Assembly: GCA_032358255.1 (NCBI GenBank)
Contig: JAULBX010025941.1
Coordinates: forward strand, 180,065 to 244,064
Source of the DNA: Heterotrichella gracilis
Taxonomy: Eukaryota > Sar > Xanthophyceae > Tribonematales > Xanthonemataceae
Direction: 5' to 3'
DNA length: 64,000 nucleotides
In this document: positions 1 through 12,791 of the stretch, piece by piece
How the letters are laid out: each line of letters begins with the position of its first letter
Position numbering within the stretch: the first letter of the stretch is position 1
Program-made: the position numbers and the translations under genes
Notes under the pieces: model-generated
The model's database searches: none
What the model was told of the DNA's origin: nothing
The model's input: the letters and a program-made list of their open reading frames with translations, nothing else

Positions 1-466
1 TGCAAGGTTTGTTCAGATTTCCGTTTCATGAATTGATTGGCAGTGTCCCTAGAAGTAAACAACTTGCCAAAATTATTGAGCAATATCGATGGAGGATCTG
101 GTCTTGTCTGCCACATCTTGTCATTTGCCAACAGCATCCAAGACTTTATTGGCTTGTGTACGTGTTTCTGCACAGACCCCCTGGGTTAACATGACTTGTC
201 CGGACTAGGCCAACGGTCTCTGACTCAAGAGTACTCTGTCAGAGAGAGAACCATGAATTTGTCAATGACGTCATAGTGCACTGCTGTAATTAATCCCATC
301 CGTAACCAATAATGCCAGCGGCTGCCATGAGTAAATATTGCAATAACTTCGATATTGCGAGCAGATTAGTACCCAAGGACACACCAGCCCAGGACCTGTG
401 GGGAGAGCTTGTACTGCACACTGTGTCAGACACGCAGTAAAGCGCTGGCACTAGCTGCAGGGAAGC
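1..466. other. Spacer at left edge, no gene seen
   Basis: No coding region with codon structure like the neighbouring exons is visible. The right part is the 3-prime flank of the minus-strand farnesyltransferase gene that ends at 467. No TGTAA polyadenylation motif was found on the minus strand here. Confidence 0.5.
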
Positions 467-3400
467 TCATGTTGAGCCAGGCACCCACCGCCTGACAGCC
501 TCTGGCAGCCTGGCCTCCACCACGTTGACCAGCGGGTGCGCCCTGGCCACCAGGTTGCCGCGCCCCCCCACCACCACCCCGCTGTGGTGCTGTGCAGCTG
601 ACAGGCCGCTGAGGCAGTAGCATGTGTGGTACAGGTCAACGGGCTTGCCGGGCTTGTCGCGCAGCCCACCCTTGGCCTGCACAATACAAGGGTATGCATG
701 CTCAGATAACTGCAAGTGGTGTTCGCCACCCATTGACTCTCACCCAGCTGGCTATCCACACACACCTCCTTCAAGCAGTCAGAGCAGCGGTACATCTGAC
801 TAGCAGACAGCCTTGCACATGATATACGGGTGCAAGGGATGTCACATGCACAGTGCAGCCACCCAAACAGGCCAAGGCCTCCTGTGTGCATGCAAGGTAT
901 ATCACGTTGTTGGCAAGCAGCATGCGCCAAGCATGATGCAGATGGACTGTGGCCAGCTGAGCATGTGCACCCACCCCAGCCACCCCACCCACCGCTTGGC
1001 AGAAGTGCAGCACCCACAGCTGAAGCGCCTTGGCGTTATACATCACAGGCGGCCTGCCCTCCCTCCCCCCAGGCACCACCTCCTCCACCAGCCTGACGCT
1101 CCCACTCCCCCATGGTGCGTCATCGCCGCTGCCCCCCTGCCCGCCACCCCCCTGCGGCATGACAGCTGCTGACATGGCGGACACCTGCAATGCCTCCTCC
1201 GATGCCTGCGCCACCTGTACACAGGGAGGGCATAGCATCAGCGGGGTTTCAGCGCACCACATGGTCCACATGGCACGTCTCTCGTCGTACAGGCACCCGG
1301 CAGTGGCACACTGGCACAGGTCACAACGATGAGCACCTTGTCTGAGAGAGATGGCTTGTGCCCCCAAAGTATTGCCGCCCTTGGCAATCATGTTGCGGTG
1401 ACATTATACTAACAGAAAACATAATAACAGAATACAATATATTATCGTTCCTTATTATTTTCATTTATCTTCCATTTATTAATGCTTTGATCCCAGCAGA
1501 GGTGCTTTTTATTTCAGCACATATATCTTAATACTCCACTTGGCACTGATCCTTCCTGCCACCCTACACACTGCAATATGACATCGATTCCTTGCATGCG
1601 GTCCTACCTGGTCCAGCGTGGCTGCCTCCTCAATGAGCTCGGCCAGGCGCTGCTTGCTGACAGTGGGAGGGGTGCCGGCACCCCACACAGCGTCCTCAGC
1701 ACGCTCAGCATCCTGCGCTGCCCTGCATGCACAGGCCTGCACCACATGCACGCATGGTGAGAGTGGGTGGTGTGCCAATGAGTGGGTGCTGTGTCCCTGC
1801 TGCCACACATGTACACCCCTGCACTGATGACTCTGGCATCCACATGCACAGCACGGTACAGCGCATGTTCTCCACATGCATTTACTGTGAAAAATTCATA
1901 TGATGTCCATGAGGTGCAGTGCACAATCACGCAGGTATATTGCAGATACTGGGACAGAGACATCCCCATCCATGAACCCCGTCTCACCCCCCCGCCCCCG
2001 TACCTTGAGCCGTGTCGCCTCCCTTGCCGCCTGCGCCTGGGGGGTGAGCGGGGTAACCCCTGGCGGAGGAGGCCGCACCATGCCTGGTGACCAGTGTGCC
2101 GCAGGGGCCTTGGGGAGCCCCGCCTGCGCCAGGTATGTGGGCCACAGCAGCGGTAGGAGGGTGAATAGCCCCCCTTGCCAGTATGAGTAGCACCCATCCA
2201 CCAGCTTGTTGGTCCGGCCCATAAAGCCACCCTCCAGCCCGCCCTGCATGCGTGCAGTTGGGGCATCGACAACCACATCTGCGGACGCTTGAATGCATCT
2301 TGCCTTAAATGTCCTGTTAAATGTCTTTTTTCACAACCAGAATGGACTACGCCGGCTACTGGGAATTCAAATATGGACCGCCTTCCTTCTTGGCCGTGCT
2401 TCCTACCAGGTTGTGTACCCTCCTCTCCCATCCCCCCACTCCTGGGGACCCAGCAGTGCATCATCCACCTCCCAATACCCCTCCATTCCTGACAGTGCAC
2501 CACCCATCCCCATCCCTAACTCCTGCTACTTGACACCGCATCCTCCTCCTCACCTCCCCATCACACACACACCCCACCACACCACGCCTCATACCTGGCA
2601 GTGCACCGCCCAGTGCACCAGGCGAGGCACATCCAACACCTCGGGGTGACCCGCAAGCAGCGCCGCAGCCACGCCACAGAAGGTGTAGCCGCCATGCGCC
2701 TCGTTGCCTGGCTCACCACCCAGGCCTCCCTCATAGCTCTGCAGGCAGGGAAGCACAGGGAGTTAAGAACAGCTACAGCTGTTGAAACAGCGGGGCGTAC
2801 AGCCAACAATATTTTCAAATTCATGATTTTTGCAGGAAAATACTGAGGTGTTCAGGCCGTAAAGAAGTTACCTGGCATCGCTGTATGTAGCCCAGCATGT
2901 CTGACCCCGCCACTATGTCGGCGGTGTCCAGCCCCAGTATGTGCGCTGCAGCCATCGCGGTGTAGCACCCGCGCACGTCAATCTCACCACCTGTATGACC
3001 ACCAGAGTTGCGGTGACCTTCATGCCAACAGCATCTACTAGCAGGGGTGCAGGGGTGGCATATGCAGTGGCAGTGGACCCCTACCACCAGAACGTGAACC
3101 CACCCCACTCCACAGTGCGCCCACCCCTCCCACTAGGGCTCTGCCCCACCCCTTGTGCCCCATCTTTACAACAGTGTGCCCAGTCTATCCACAGTGGCTC
3201 ACCCACCCACACTGTCGCCCAAATCAGCCCCACCAACACCCTCTGCCTACCTCGGTGCATACGCATCCCCCCGCCCTCCGCCGGCGGCACGCACATGCTC
3301 ATAAAGAACCTGAGCAGCGCAGGCTTGTCCACAGTAGCCAGCGCCCCCTCCCCACCCACTGTCGCCAGGGCAGCAACAGCCGCATAGGTGGGTGCGAGGT

Positions 3401-3755
3401 GGGAAAGCTGCTGGGGACCACCACCATACCCCCCCTCTGGGTGCTGACACAGGCTCAGGAAGCACACTATGTCTTCCACTGACACGTTGCTGGGAAGGTT
3501 GCCGTCGAGGAGAGCCAGGGCGTGGACTATCCAGTAGCATATCCACGGTCTGCTTGCGTCCAGTGCCACATAGCCTGATGCCAGGGTTGACAGAGAGTTG
3601 TGGAGGTAGGTGATGTGGGCGGAGCGACGTAGGGTGCAGGCTATGGGTTCATTGAGGTAGCTGCCTTCCTCTAGCAGGCGGAAGAAGTTTTCTAGCTTGC
3701 GTTCAAGGGCTGCTTGCTCGGTGAGGGTGGGGGTCAATAACCCATCGGTCAGCAT
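467..3755 (-). CDS. FNTB: Protein farnesyltransferase beta subunit
   Basis: This is the catalytic, zinc-binding subunit that, with the shared alpha subunit, attaches farnesyl groups to CaaX-box proteins in the cytosol. Seven exons: 3755-3251, 2990-2872, 2738-2595, 2243-2004, 1736-1608, 1214-993, 676-467. They join in frame to 522 residues; human FNTB has 437. Seen directly: LDASRPW and CYWIVHAL near residue 65, then the repeated barrel motifs GGYGGGP, GGEIDVRGCYTA, GGLGGEPGNEAHGGYTFCG and GGFMGRTNKLVDGCYSYW. Asp and Cys of LVDGCY and His of YHTCYCLSGLS are the family's zinc ligands. The start is the first ATG before the conserved region; the open frame upstream has no better ATG. Residues about 285-437 form a long Ala/Gly/Pro-rich insertion absent from animal enzymes, spread over three exons. 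Family assignment is firm; the insertion's exon limits are inferred from splice sites and phase. Confidence 0.92.
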
Positions 3756-4375
3756 GATGCGTACCAACCAAATAACCACCCTGATGTACTGCAAAAGCTT
3801 GGATAACTGACAACGTAACAGTAGTTTGCAGGTTAATGCGTTAGGTTGAAGTGTCACAGCGCATATGACAATATGGTGTGCTGTGATTTTGTGATTTGTA
3901 GGGCATGCACTCCAATTGCAACCTTTGCTTCTGTTTCCCGTATACCATCACGTCTTCACGATTTAGAACGTGAAGCTGCGGTGCACATGCAGAACTTGTT
4001 GGCAACGCTTGAAACTGAATAGCCTACAGTGGGTGACCATGCCATTAGCTTCCCTACACAGGCAGGCTGGAACAGGGAGGCAGGGAAAGTATATGCAAGT
4101 AGTGGGTATTTGCATTCGGGGTGTTTGCAGTTAGGTATCACACCTTACAGTGGTTACAGGGAACTCATCTGGACTTTGTTACGTTCACTCTTCGTGAGGG
4201 TTTCAGCTCACCCTTCGACACCACACCATGCAGGCATGAGTTAGATGCATGCATGCATGTGCGTTTGGACACCATAACGGCAAATCGTGCTCGGCAACAG
4301 GAGGCAGGTTTTGCACCAACCATAGACGTTGTTCATCAACCATGAAAGCATAACCTTGCAGTTCTTAGCATCAGG
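3756..4375. promoter_or_regulatory. Divergent intergenic region between FNTB and the rRNA methyltransferase gene
   Basis: This 620-base gap separates two genes whose 5-prime ends face each other, so it must hold both promoters. It contains a TGCATGCATGCATGT run near 4243-4258. No TATA box or named element could be assigned with confidence. Confidence 0.45.
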
Positions 4376-7300
4376 ATGCGCGCACTAATGGCCCTTGGCT
4401 CTTTCGGTGGTGCCGCCAGGGCTCCACTCCGCGCACTGGCCCCCACCCAGTTTGTGTTGGTATGCCGTAGAGGGTCAGCTTACAAGGCCAACAGGAGACA
4501 AAACAACCACCAGCCATGCCGCAGCTCGAGCTGGAAGTCAAGCTCAAACGGGCCCGGGGCTCAGGCCCACATGGAGTTCTATGCCACATGCCACCCAGGA
4601 CTAGAAGAGGTGCTTGCGCGGGAGCTGCAGTCCCCCCAAATAGGTAAAGCCCATGCACTACCGCATGCAACCTGTGCAGGTTGCATTTCACGGCATTCCA
4701 CATCATGGCATGCGCCCATCAGCCTTGCCTGCCAGGCCGCGCGCACGGCTACGCACTCTACAACAAAGTGGCAGAGTGCTATCGAGTGGGCGAGTAAAAG
4801 CATTGGAAATATGCAATTTCGTGGCATATTTGTGGGCACCATGCACCCTCAACGCCAGGACCACACAGGAAGGTACCCTGCGCGTTCCACTCTGCCCACC
4901 GCCCACCTTGGTTGCCAGGCGCCGTGGCAGTGAGCCCCGGCAAGGCGGGCGTGACCTTCAGGGGCGCTGACATGGCGGTGGGCTACCGCGCCAACCTGTG
5001 GCTGCGCAGCGCCATCCGCGTGCTGGTCACACTGGCGGAGGCGCCACTCAACCCCAGGGAGGCCGGCGGGGACAAGGTGAGACCACACACCCACCCCGGC
5101 TGCAACCCGTGCACAGCCGCAAATGCATCAAATGGTGTGTGGCTGAACCACCATCATCTGCATTCCATCCAAACCGCTGGTACACGCGCCTGTGATGTTG
5201 GGTGCATGCCCTGGGTGGGGTGAATTCACTGCACAGTAGCCACCCGCCTACAAATGAGGTGCTGCATGAGACAGCTTGGTGAGCGCCTGCTGCCTAGTGC
5301 CCACTCGTCTGGCAGACTGCAGCGGCCATGCACATGCACAGGCTGCTGAATTCAACTGATGCTAACCTTGCCACTGCGGCACTTGCACACTTTCATTGCA
5401 CATACCAAGCAGCGGCCAACCCTACGGCATTATCCACTGTGCGCCAAGGTACCAACTTGGCAACCAGCAAGTGAAACATGTTGCTGTGGTTATAATGGTG
5501 TTTGCCTGCTCTCACAGATCTACCGATTCTTCCGGGAGTCGGTGCGGTGGGAGCACCTGCTTGCACCAGGCCAAACCTTCTCCATTGAGGCACGCGTGTG
5601 GAGCTGCGAGGACATACCCTCGTCATTCCTGGTGAACATCAGGGGGAGGGATGCAATCTGTGACTCACTGAGGGACGCAAGGTGGGGAGGAAACCTAAAT
5701 CCTGAACCCTACCCACACACGCCTGGCTCCTTCATTGCATCTGTACCCCCGAATATCGCCTGCAGGCTAGCGCACACAGTACATGCATCCATTAACGCAC
5801 CCTTGCATCAGCTTTGCTGTGCACCTCACCCCTCTCGTTCCCACGCTGCAGAGGAATCAAGCCCAACCCCCCTGCTCCCGGCCAATGCGCCGACCTTCCC
5901 CTGTACGCCGCGCTGTTCCAGGACCACGCGCGCCTGTACAGGGACCTGTCGGGCGACTCGCTGCACAGGCGGGGGTACCGCGGGGCCATGCACAAGGCAT
6001 CGCTCAACGAGTCTGCGGCCGCGGGGATGCTGCTGCTGGGCGGGTGGGACCAGGCGTGCCAGACAGGTAGAGTGATTGGGGCAGGTGTGCATTCACCAGG
6101 GCATGCAGCAATATGTGGATAGGGTGGGGGTGGGATGGTGGGTGTCAGGCGGGTACGGGGTATTTTGGCGCATGGCGGGTGGACCTGCGTACCCAACAGC
6201 AAGGCACCGGCCTAGCCTAGGGATTGGCTATGGGGTGCTGTGTCACTGTGCAGCATTGTCAACTTGCATGCAGCTGGTGCCAACAGGGCCAAGACAACGA
6301 CAAGAAAACCACCTAGAAAGTTTTTGCCATGTAGCCCAGACAATGTATACCGCTGGGCAAATCACCCTAAACGTGGCCTCATGCTGATGGTGGTGGTGGT
6401 GCAGGGTCGCCATGCTTCGTGGATCCCATGTGCGGGTCAGGCACCTTCGCCATAGAAGCGGCGCTCATTGCACAGAATCGGGCCCCGGGCCTGCTGCGCC
6501 CCTCCTGGCCCTTCTTCACCTGGCCCGACTTCGACCAGCGGGTGTGGGAGGAGTGCGTGGGGGAGGCGGAGGCTGCGGTGCGGCCGTGGCGGGGGGCCAT
6601 CCTGTGCAATGACATCCACCAGGGGGCGCTGCACCTGGCCAGGAGGTGGGTGCACAGGAGGGGGATACCGGGTGATTAGCAGCCCATGTAGGCACCGGGA
6701 GCCTTTCGGCTGTGTAGAGACCACATGCAGCAGCTGTAGGGAACAAGGGTGACCGCACACGAGGCTGCATGGCTGTGCAGTGGTCTTATCTTCACCTGGT
6801 TTGGCTGGCATTTGGCTGGCATTTGGCAGTGGCATGTTGTAGCTTGTGCTGGGTGGTCGCAATTTCTTACTTGTGCATGGCTGCAGGGACGCCGAGGCTG
6901 CTGGTGTGCTTCCCCTGATGAAGCTGCGCAAGGGGGCGTGTGTGGATTGCCGCCCACCCATTCCCCCCACCTTTGTGGCTGTTAACCCCCCCTGGGGCAA
7001 CCGCCTGATGCAGGATGACGAGGAGTCAGGTGAGGGGACTACCTCAATGGAGAGCTGCATTGCACCAGTGTACTGCCACATGGCTTCATTGCATATGCGC
7101 AGGGTCATGGCGCCACCGCCCATTGCTGGTCATGCCTCCTGTATAATAAATGCTCGGCTGTCATTAAGGCCTCCATCAATGTTGGGGCTGGTTGACTCAA
7201 GGCTTGGGGAACCGGGGTTGTGAACACCTGTCCAACAGCCATGCTTTTGGAGGGTGTGTATTCCTTGGCCCATGTGCCAGTCTCCTACTGCAGCCCACCG

Positions 7301-8234
7301 CTGCCATACGGCACATGCCGTGTGTGCCACCTACCCTGAGCACCCATGTGGCACCAATGGCTGCAGGGCGCGGGCACCAGGCGGGGCAAAGGCAGGGGCA
7401 TGCCGGCATATCTGATCAACTTGAAGAGGCGTGGAAGGTATGGCATTAAAAGATGCACCGTGGGGGGCACAGATGCATTTTAAGGATATACCCCGGGAGA
7501 GATACCTGGCTTCGTGCAGAACTGGTGCTCAATGTCATAGGCAATTGCAAAACCTAACCAACCCCATATTGGGTTTTGGCGCCACATTATTGGGTTAAGG
7601 ATCAGATGTGAGATGAGGTCACACTTCCCGAGGTTGCCATGGGCTGATGATGGGTTTTACGTGCATACATCACGTATTCACCAGCCGCTACTTGATCACA
7701 CACGCGGTGGCTTGATAATCCTGGTCAATTCCACAGGGCACAGTGTCAGGGTGCCGTGCACACGGTGCTCCACTGCGCCACGTGGCGCGTCCCCTGCCCA
7801 CATCATGCCCACTGCCGCCGCCCCGTCCCACCCACTGCATGGCACACTTGCATACACCCCATCGTCATGCAGGTGTTGTACCTAGCTATGCAATTCCAGC
7901 AGCCTGCCTGCACCGCTGCTTTTGTGAGCACATCGATGTGTTCACCCCCCATTCCCGCGTGATTAGTACCCCCACTCCCACCCCCCCGCCCCGCTCTGAA
8001 GCATGTGCCCCATGTGGTTTTCCGCAGGAGCTGGGCGTGTTTTTGTACCAGGCCTGCGAGGGCGCCACTGTGGTTGTGCTGAGCGGCAACCGAGACGTGA
8101 CCAAGGCGCTGCGACTCAAGGCGGAGCAGCGCTACCCCATCTCAGTGGGGGGCGTGGACTGCAGGCTCATCAAGTACAACATCCGGGTCCGGCCAAAAGA
8201 CGCCAATGCAGCGGCTGCGGTCCCATTACGCTAG
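4376..8234 (+). CDS. RlmL/RlmK-type rRNA guanine-N2 methyltransferase, THUMP plus SAM-dependent MTase
   Basis: Predicted to methylate a guanine in large-subunit rRNA using S-adenosylmethionine. Eight exons: 4376-4643, 4919-5076, 5518-5681, 5852-6066, 6405-6645, 6887-7029, 7367-7437, 8028-8234. All phases agree, giving 488 residues. The first 65 residues are basic and Ser/Arg-rich, as expected of an organelle-targeting leader. Then comes FYATCHPGLEEVLAREL, the start of the bacterial RlmL N-domain, followed by GYRANLWLRSAIRVLV. The THUMP-region end DLSGDSLHRRGYRGAMHKA precedes the MTase domain. This carries the SAM-binding motif DPMCGSGTF followed by IEAALIAQNRAPGLLRPSW, and the catalytic motif NPPWGNRL. 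The gene is nuclear and spliced, yet its family is bacterial, so a plastid or mitochondrial target and endosymbiotic origin are likely. Which rRNA base it modifies is not shown by the sequence. Confidence 0.9.
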
Positions 8235-9100
8235 GCTGCAAGGGCTGTGGCTCTGCTGGGGCGTCATGGGTTGGGCATGTTGCGCAACATCATGATGGTG
8301 TCTCATGCAGTGTGATTTGCACTTTACGCAGCGCATGGCTTGCCAACAAGGCCATGGCGCGCCCCCAGCTGCAATGAGCAGGCAGCCAAAGTCTGTAAGA
8401 TCTATGCTGAAACCTGCACCTGGCGCAGTCAGAGTGCCAGAACCAAAGAGCGGAATCTCATCCAGTCTGTTTTGCATATGCATGCATGGGTGCATGGGTT
8501 ACGTTGGGCAGTATGTCTACTATATTGCATGGCAAGAAATGTGTCTTGCACGTAAATAGAGTGTGAAGGCACATTGCTGCTTTGGATGCTGCAAAGCTCT
8601 CTGCTAAAAAAATGAGTGGGTTTCAGAAAGAAATCTAATAAAGATTTTGTATTTTAAAAGTAAAAAAAGTTTTGTATTTCTTAAAATCCGTGACCAGTTT
8701 CCATTGCACGTCGCGGCTTCAATACCAGCTTGTATCGTCCTGGAGCCCACACTATCACTGTCCGGGTAAAGTTCACCATTTGCCAGGATCCCAGCTGAAC
8801 GATAGATCTATCGGTGCCAAGTACCCAACAGGGCACTGGGGAAGTGCTTAAGCCCAGCTGGCATGCCCGTTCTCGTTGTGCTCATTGTCAAGCAGGCGGG
8901 CAGCCTCGGGAGATGACCTCCTAATATCAAGTCCGCTGTGTTGGTTCTTTGCCGCTTGAGTTACTTGGGAACACTCTTTTGCATGCGTATATCCGCGTAG
9001 TTCACAGACTGGGCGTGCATCGGGTTTGCCCCGAGATGCAGTGACTCGGGCGCTTGCACATAGACAGGTCCTGCTTGCACGACAGCCAGGCCTCTCCACA
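8235..9100. other. Spacer between methyltransferase and TM9 genes
   Basis: This gap separates two tandem plus-strand genes. It is AT-rich around 8600-8690, where two near-identical TTTTGTATTT(C)TTAAAA words lie about 30 bases apart. The right half should hold the TM9 promoter. No gene was recognised. Confidence 0.45.
8394..8398 (+). terminator. Candidate TGTAA polyadenylation signal
   Basis: TGTAA, the usual green-algal poly(A) signal, lies about 160 bases after the methyltransferase stop codon. The motif is short and its use here is inferred from position only. Confidence 0.35.
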
Positions 9101-11637
9101 ATGAGGAGGTGGTCGCCTTTCGGCTGTCTGGTGGCATCTTTGCTTGTTGGCCTTTGTGCAGCAAACGAAGCCAACCACAAGGTACGTGGGTGACCATGTG
9201 CTTCACGATGGAATGAATTGCCCTGATCCTCACGCCTGACTTGCAGTATCAAGTCGGAGACCAGGTGAAGTTGTGGGTAAACAAAGTTGGGCCGTACAAC
9301 AACCCACAAGAGACGTACAACTACTACTATCTGCCGTTTTGCAAGCCTACGCCTGATGAGGTGCCTGTGCACAAGTGGGGTGGCCTGGGGGAGATGCTCA
9401 CAGGCAACCAGCTGATTGACAGCCAAACAGACATCAAGTTCAGGAGTAAGTGCTGGTGCTTGACAGGCAAAACAAGGTGCAGCTTGGACCATCAACTGTC
9501 CTAACGGTTGTGATTCCTGCAGCAACCTTGCCCAAAACCGCAATATGCAGCGATGTGTTGGATGAGAGCAAGGTTGCGGTGTTCAAGTACTCCATCAAGA
9601 GCCACTATTGGTACGAGCTGTTCATCGACGACCTGCCCATCTGGGGCTATGTGGGGCCACCACCAGAGGAGACTGACAACAAGGAGTACATCTACACCCA
9701 TAAAAAGTTCACCATTTTCTACAACGATAACAGGGTAGGTTGTTTGTCTGTTCTGAACCGTGTGGCTGTGTATTGCTGGGGTTAAGGTATGAACCCTCAC
9801 TACATTGTTTGCAGATCATCCACGTCAACTTGACTTCTGAGGCCCCCCGCCCCCTTGTGGTGGGTGCCACCATTGAGATGACGTACGACATCAGCTGGCA
9901 GCCAACGTCGGTGCCTTTCCACAGGAGGATTGAGCGCTACCTGGACTACAACTTTTTTGAACACCAGGTACGCCCAGGCATGCTTTGAAATATCCATGCC
10001 ATGCCATGGCTGCCACCGCAGCTGCACCATCTAATCACACACACCCTTGCTGCCATACACCACCTGCGCCACCAACGTACCCCTCATACCCTCGCCCCAT
10101 TTGGTGCCCTGGGCAAGTGCTCACCCGTCCCGTGCGCCCGCCCCAGATTCACTGGTTCTCCATATTCAACTCCTTCATGATGGTCATCTTCTTGACTGGC
10201 CTGGTGTCCATGATTCTCATGCGCACCCTGAGGAACGACTATGCAAGGTACACGCGTGATGACGACGACCTGGAGACCCTTGAGAGGGACATCAGCGAGG
10301 AGTCTGGCTGGAAGCTGGTGCATGGCGACGTGTTCCGGCCACCCCGCAACCTAGAGTTCCTGGCGGCGTTGATAGGGACTGGTGTGCAGCTAGCGCTGCT
10401 GATACTGTCAGTCATCCTCATCACCATAGCAGGTGAGGCGTGCATCGCTTGAGCAAGTGCTGTGGTATCTGAAATTTTAATTGAAATGGAGGAGGTGCAC
10501 AGTGGCGAGGACAGCTGCTGAGGGGTGTGTGCTGTTGCAGGGTCGCTCTTTGCGGAGCGCGGCACCATTGTTACCGTGTTCATCGTATGCTACGCATTCA
10601 CCTCCTTCGTGGGTGGGTATGTAAGCGGGGGGTACTACGCGCGCCAGGACGGCAAGAACTGGATCTCCACCATGCTCATGACAGCCAACTTCTTCCCCGT
10701 CACGTGCTTCTGCATCGCCTTTGTGCTCAACACCATCGCCATCTTCTACCGCTCGCTGGCAGCTGTGCCCTTCGGCTCCATTGTGGTGGTGCTGCTCATC
10801 TGGATGTTCATCTCCTTCCCACTCTGCCTGTTTGGCACCGTCATGGGGCGCAACTGGAATGGCGTGCCGGACAACCCGTGCCGCGTCAAGCGCATCCCCT
10901 CCCCCATCCCCCGCAAGAAGTGGTACCTCAAGCCCTCAGTGATTGCCGTCCTGGGCGGGCTGCTGCCCTTCGGCAGCATCTTCATTGAGATGTACTTCAT
11001 CTTCACATCATTCTGGAACTACAAGGTGTGCACAGCATGAGGGGTTTAGTCAGGGTGCATGGTGTCGGGCGCCGCACATCCAATGCCTGCCTGCCAGTGC
11101 ATTGGCAGCATGCAGACTGTGCCAAGCCCTGCTATGCCAACTTCCAATTGGTCCCCATGGGCTGTCTTCATTGAAAGAGAGTTTGGTAGGACTCACAGAA
11201 TGCATGAAAGCCAGGACTGTCGCATGCTTGTGGCAGCCTTGCTAATAATCTGGCTGTACTGGACACGCGTTTACCTAACCTTGGTTGTCATGCAGGTGTA
11301 CTACGTGTACGGCTTCATGCTGCTTGTGTTCCTCATCCTGCTCATCGTGACGGTGTGCGTGACCATCGTGGGCGTGTACTTCCTGCTCAACGCCGAGAAC
11401 TACCACTGGCCATGGACGTCCTACATGTGCGGGGCCTCCACGGGTGGCTATGTGTTCCTGTACGCCATCCACTACTTCATCACGCGCACCAAGATGACGG
11501 GCTTCTTCCAGACCTGCTTCTACTTTGGCTACACCATGATGTTCTGCCTGGGGCTCAGCATCATGTGCGGGGCATTGGGGCACCTAGGGGCATCCGTGTT
11601 TGTGCGGAGAATCTACCGGAACATCAAGTGTGACTGA
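9101..11637 (+). CDS. Transmembrane 9 superfamily (nonaspanin/EMP70) protein
   Basis: Endomembrane (Golgi/endosome) protein of the TM9SF family, linked in other eukaryotes to protein sorting and adhesion-receptor transport. Seven exons: 9101-9181, 9247-9445, 9523-9734, 9815-9967, 10147-10432, 10541-11025, 11296-11637. They join in frame to 585 residues, normal for the family. The N-terminus is a clear signal peptide ([15 protein letters not shown]), followed by a lumenal domain with [17 protein letters not shown] and ending in [15 protein letters not shown]. After that come nine hydrophobic segments, the first starting at [15 protein letters not shown]. The C-terminus ends [13 protein letters not shown] fits the KXD/E motif known to bind COPI and hold plant TM9 proteins in the Golgi. 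The ATG at 9101 is chosen because it gives the signal peptide. Sub-family (TMN number) is not resolved. Confidence 0.95.
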
Positions 11638-12791
11638 GGCTGCTGGGAGGCGGATGCTGCATTATGAAGCAGGGGGTATGCTGGGTTGTGGGGCAACCCC
11701 CGTGTGCAGATGTCATGGGCACTCAGTATATGCGCAGGAGTTGCCACATAGCTCAAATGTCGCGGACATAGTTTGAGGCATGAATGCAGCGTTCAGCCTA
11801 GTATAGGTACCAGGTCCACTTTTGGATGCATTGCAGGTTGGGTGGGGGATGCAGTTGCAAGAATGCACATTTATCTTTATTGTATGCTTCATGTGCTGGC
11901 TGGGACATGCGGATTAAAATGACAGCATGCGTTTGCTTGAATATATTGTCACCCTGCTTGATGTTGTTGGTGGGCAAGTATCGTGTTACAATTATAGCCA
12001 TAAACACCCTTTGTTGAGGTCCGCTGCAAATGGTCTAACAGCGTTTGGGTGTCGAGGTTGGAATTGGATTTATCACAACTACAGCTGCTATGGTGCACCC
12101 AGATATTCCCGTCGAGGCAAGACTGCAGAACTCAGGATCAACAGCCATTATGGTGACTGCATTGGCCATGTAACAACTGTCAATGCATCTATGAATATGT
12201 TTGCCCCTAGGCTGGGCCGACTGCAGGCGCATGCTTGGGCACAGGTGTTAACAGGTGTTGACAGGTGTTAACACCTGCTTCTAGCTTTGTGATATTAGCG
12301 CAGCGCCTTGACCATGATGGGTGAACAAGTGGGCTCAGCTGGCCAGCCTGCATTGCCACATTGCCAATGTGGATGTGCACAAGGACATGAGCACCAAGTG
12401 CTGGCGGAGCCACAGTTTCTGGTCAGTGCCTGAGCCACCGAATAGTCTGTGAGATACAGAGCAACGCAGCTTGTATACAGTACACACCCACGTTGCCACC
12501 TGAAGCCTTAAGTGCTAAACTCTGCCACTGTCAGTGAGAGGCAGCTCAGACAGGCAGCTCAGCGCCTCAGTGAGCTACTCAGCACACTTTTCCGAAAAAG
12601 TAGGGTTTAATCACCTGATAGTTAGATCTCGTATAAAGCTTGCAGACGGCGAAACAACAAACAATTCGGTTGCAATGTGCGTAAAAGCTTGTTTACCTGT
12701 GTGTTTGCAACAGCAAGTGAGCTGCTGAGAACTGGGTGCAGCAGCATTTGAGCACTCCTCATACGGCAGGCACACACGCCACGGCCCGGCG
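11638..12791. other. Spacer between TM9 and ACT genes with candidate regulatory array
   Basis: About 1.15 kb between tandem plus-strand genes, without a supported exon. It includes the TM9 3-prime untranslated region and the promoter of the ACT-domain gene. The only striking structure is the repeat and palindrome at 12241-12280, listed separately. Short repeats of GGCAGCTCAG occur near 12540-12562. Confidence 0.45.
12241..12280. repeat. Three ACAGGTGTTA-type decamers ending in a 16-base palindrome
   Basis: Three tandem copies of ACAGGTGTT(A/G) at 12241-12250, 12251-12260 and 12261-12270 are followed by a mirrored half, so that 12262-12277 reads as the perfect palindrome CAGGTGTTAACACCTG. The array lies about 515 bases before the ACT-domain start codon. 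Binding-site function is inference. Confidence 0.75.

Noticed and set aside
771-1391. Minus-strand frame of 206 residues read as one exon
   Set aside because: Only 993-1214 fits the family between good splice sites. The rest is intron sequence.
1604-2503. Minus-strand open frame of 299 residues across farnesyltransferase introns
   Set aside because: It reads through splice sites in the wrong frame; the conserved farnesyltransferase blocks lie in another frame here.
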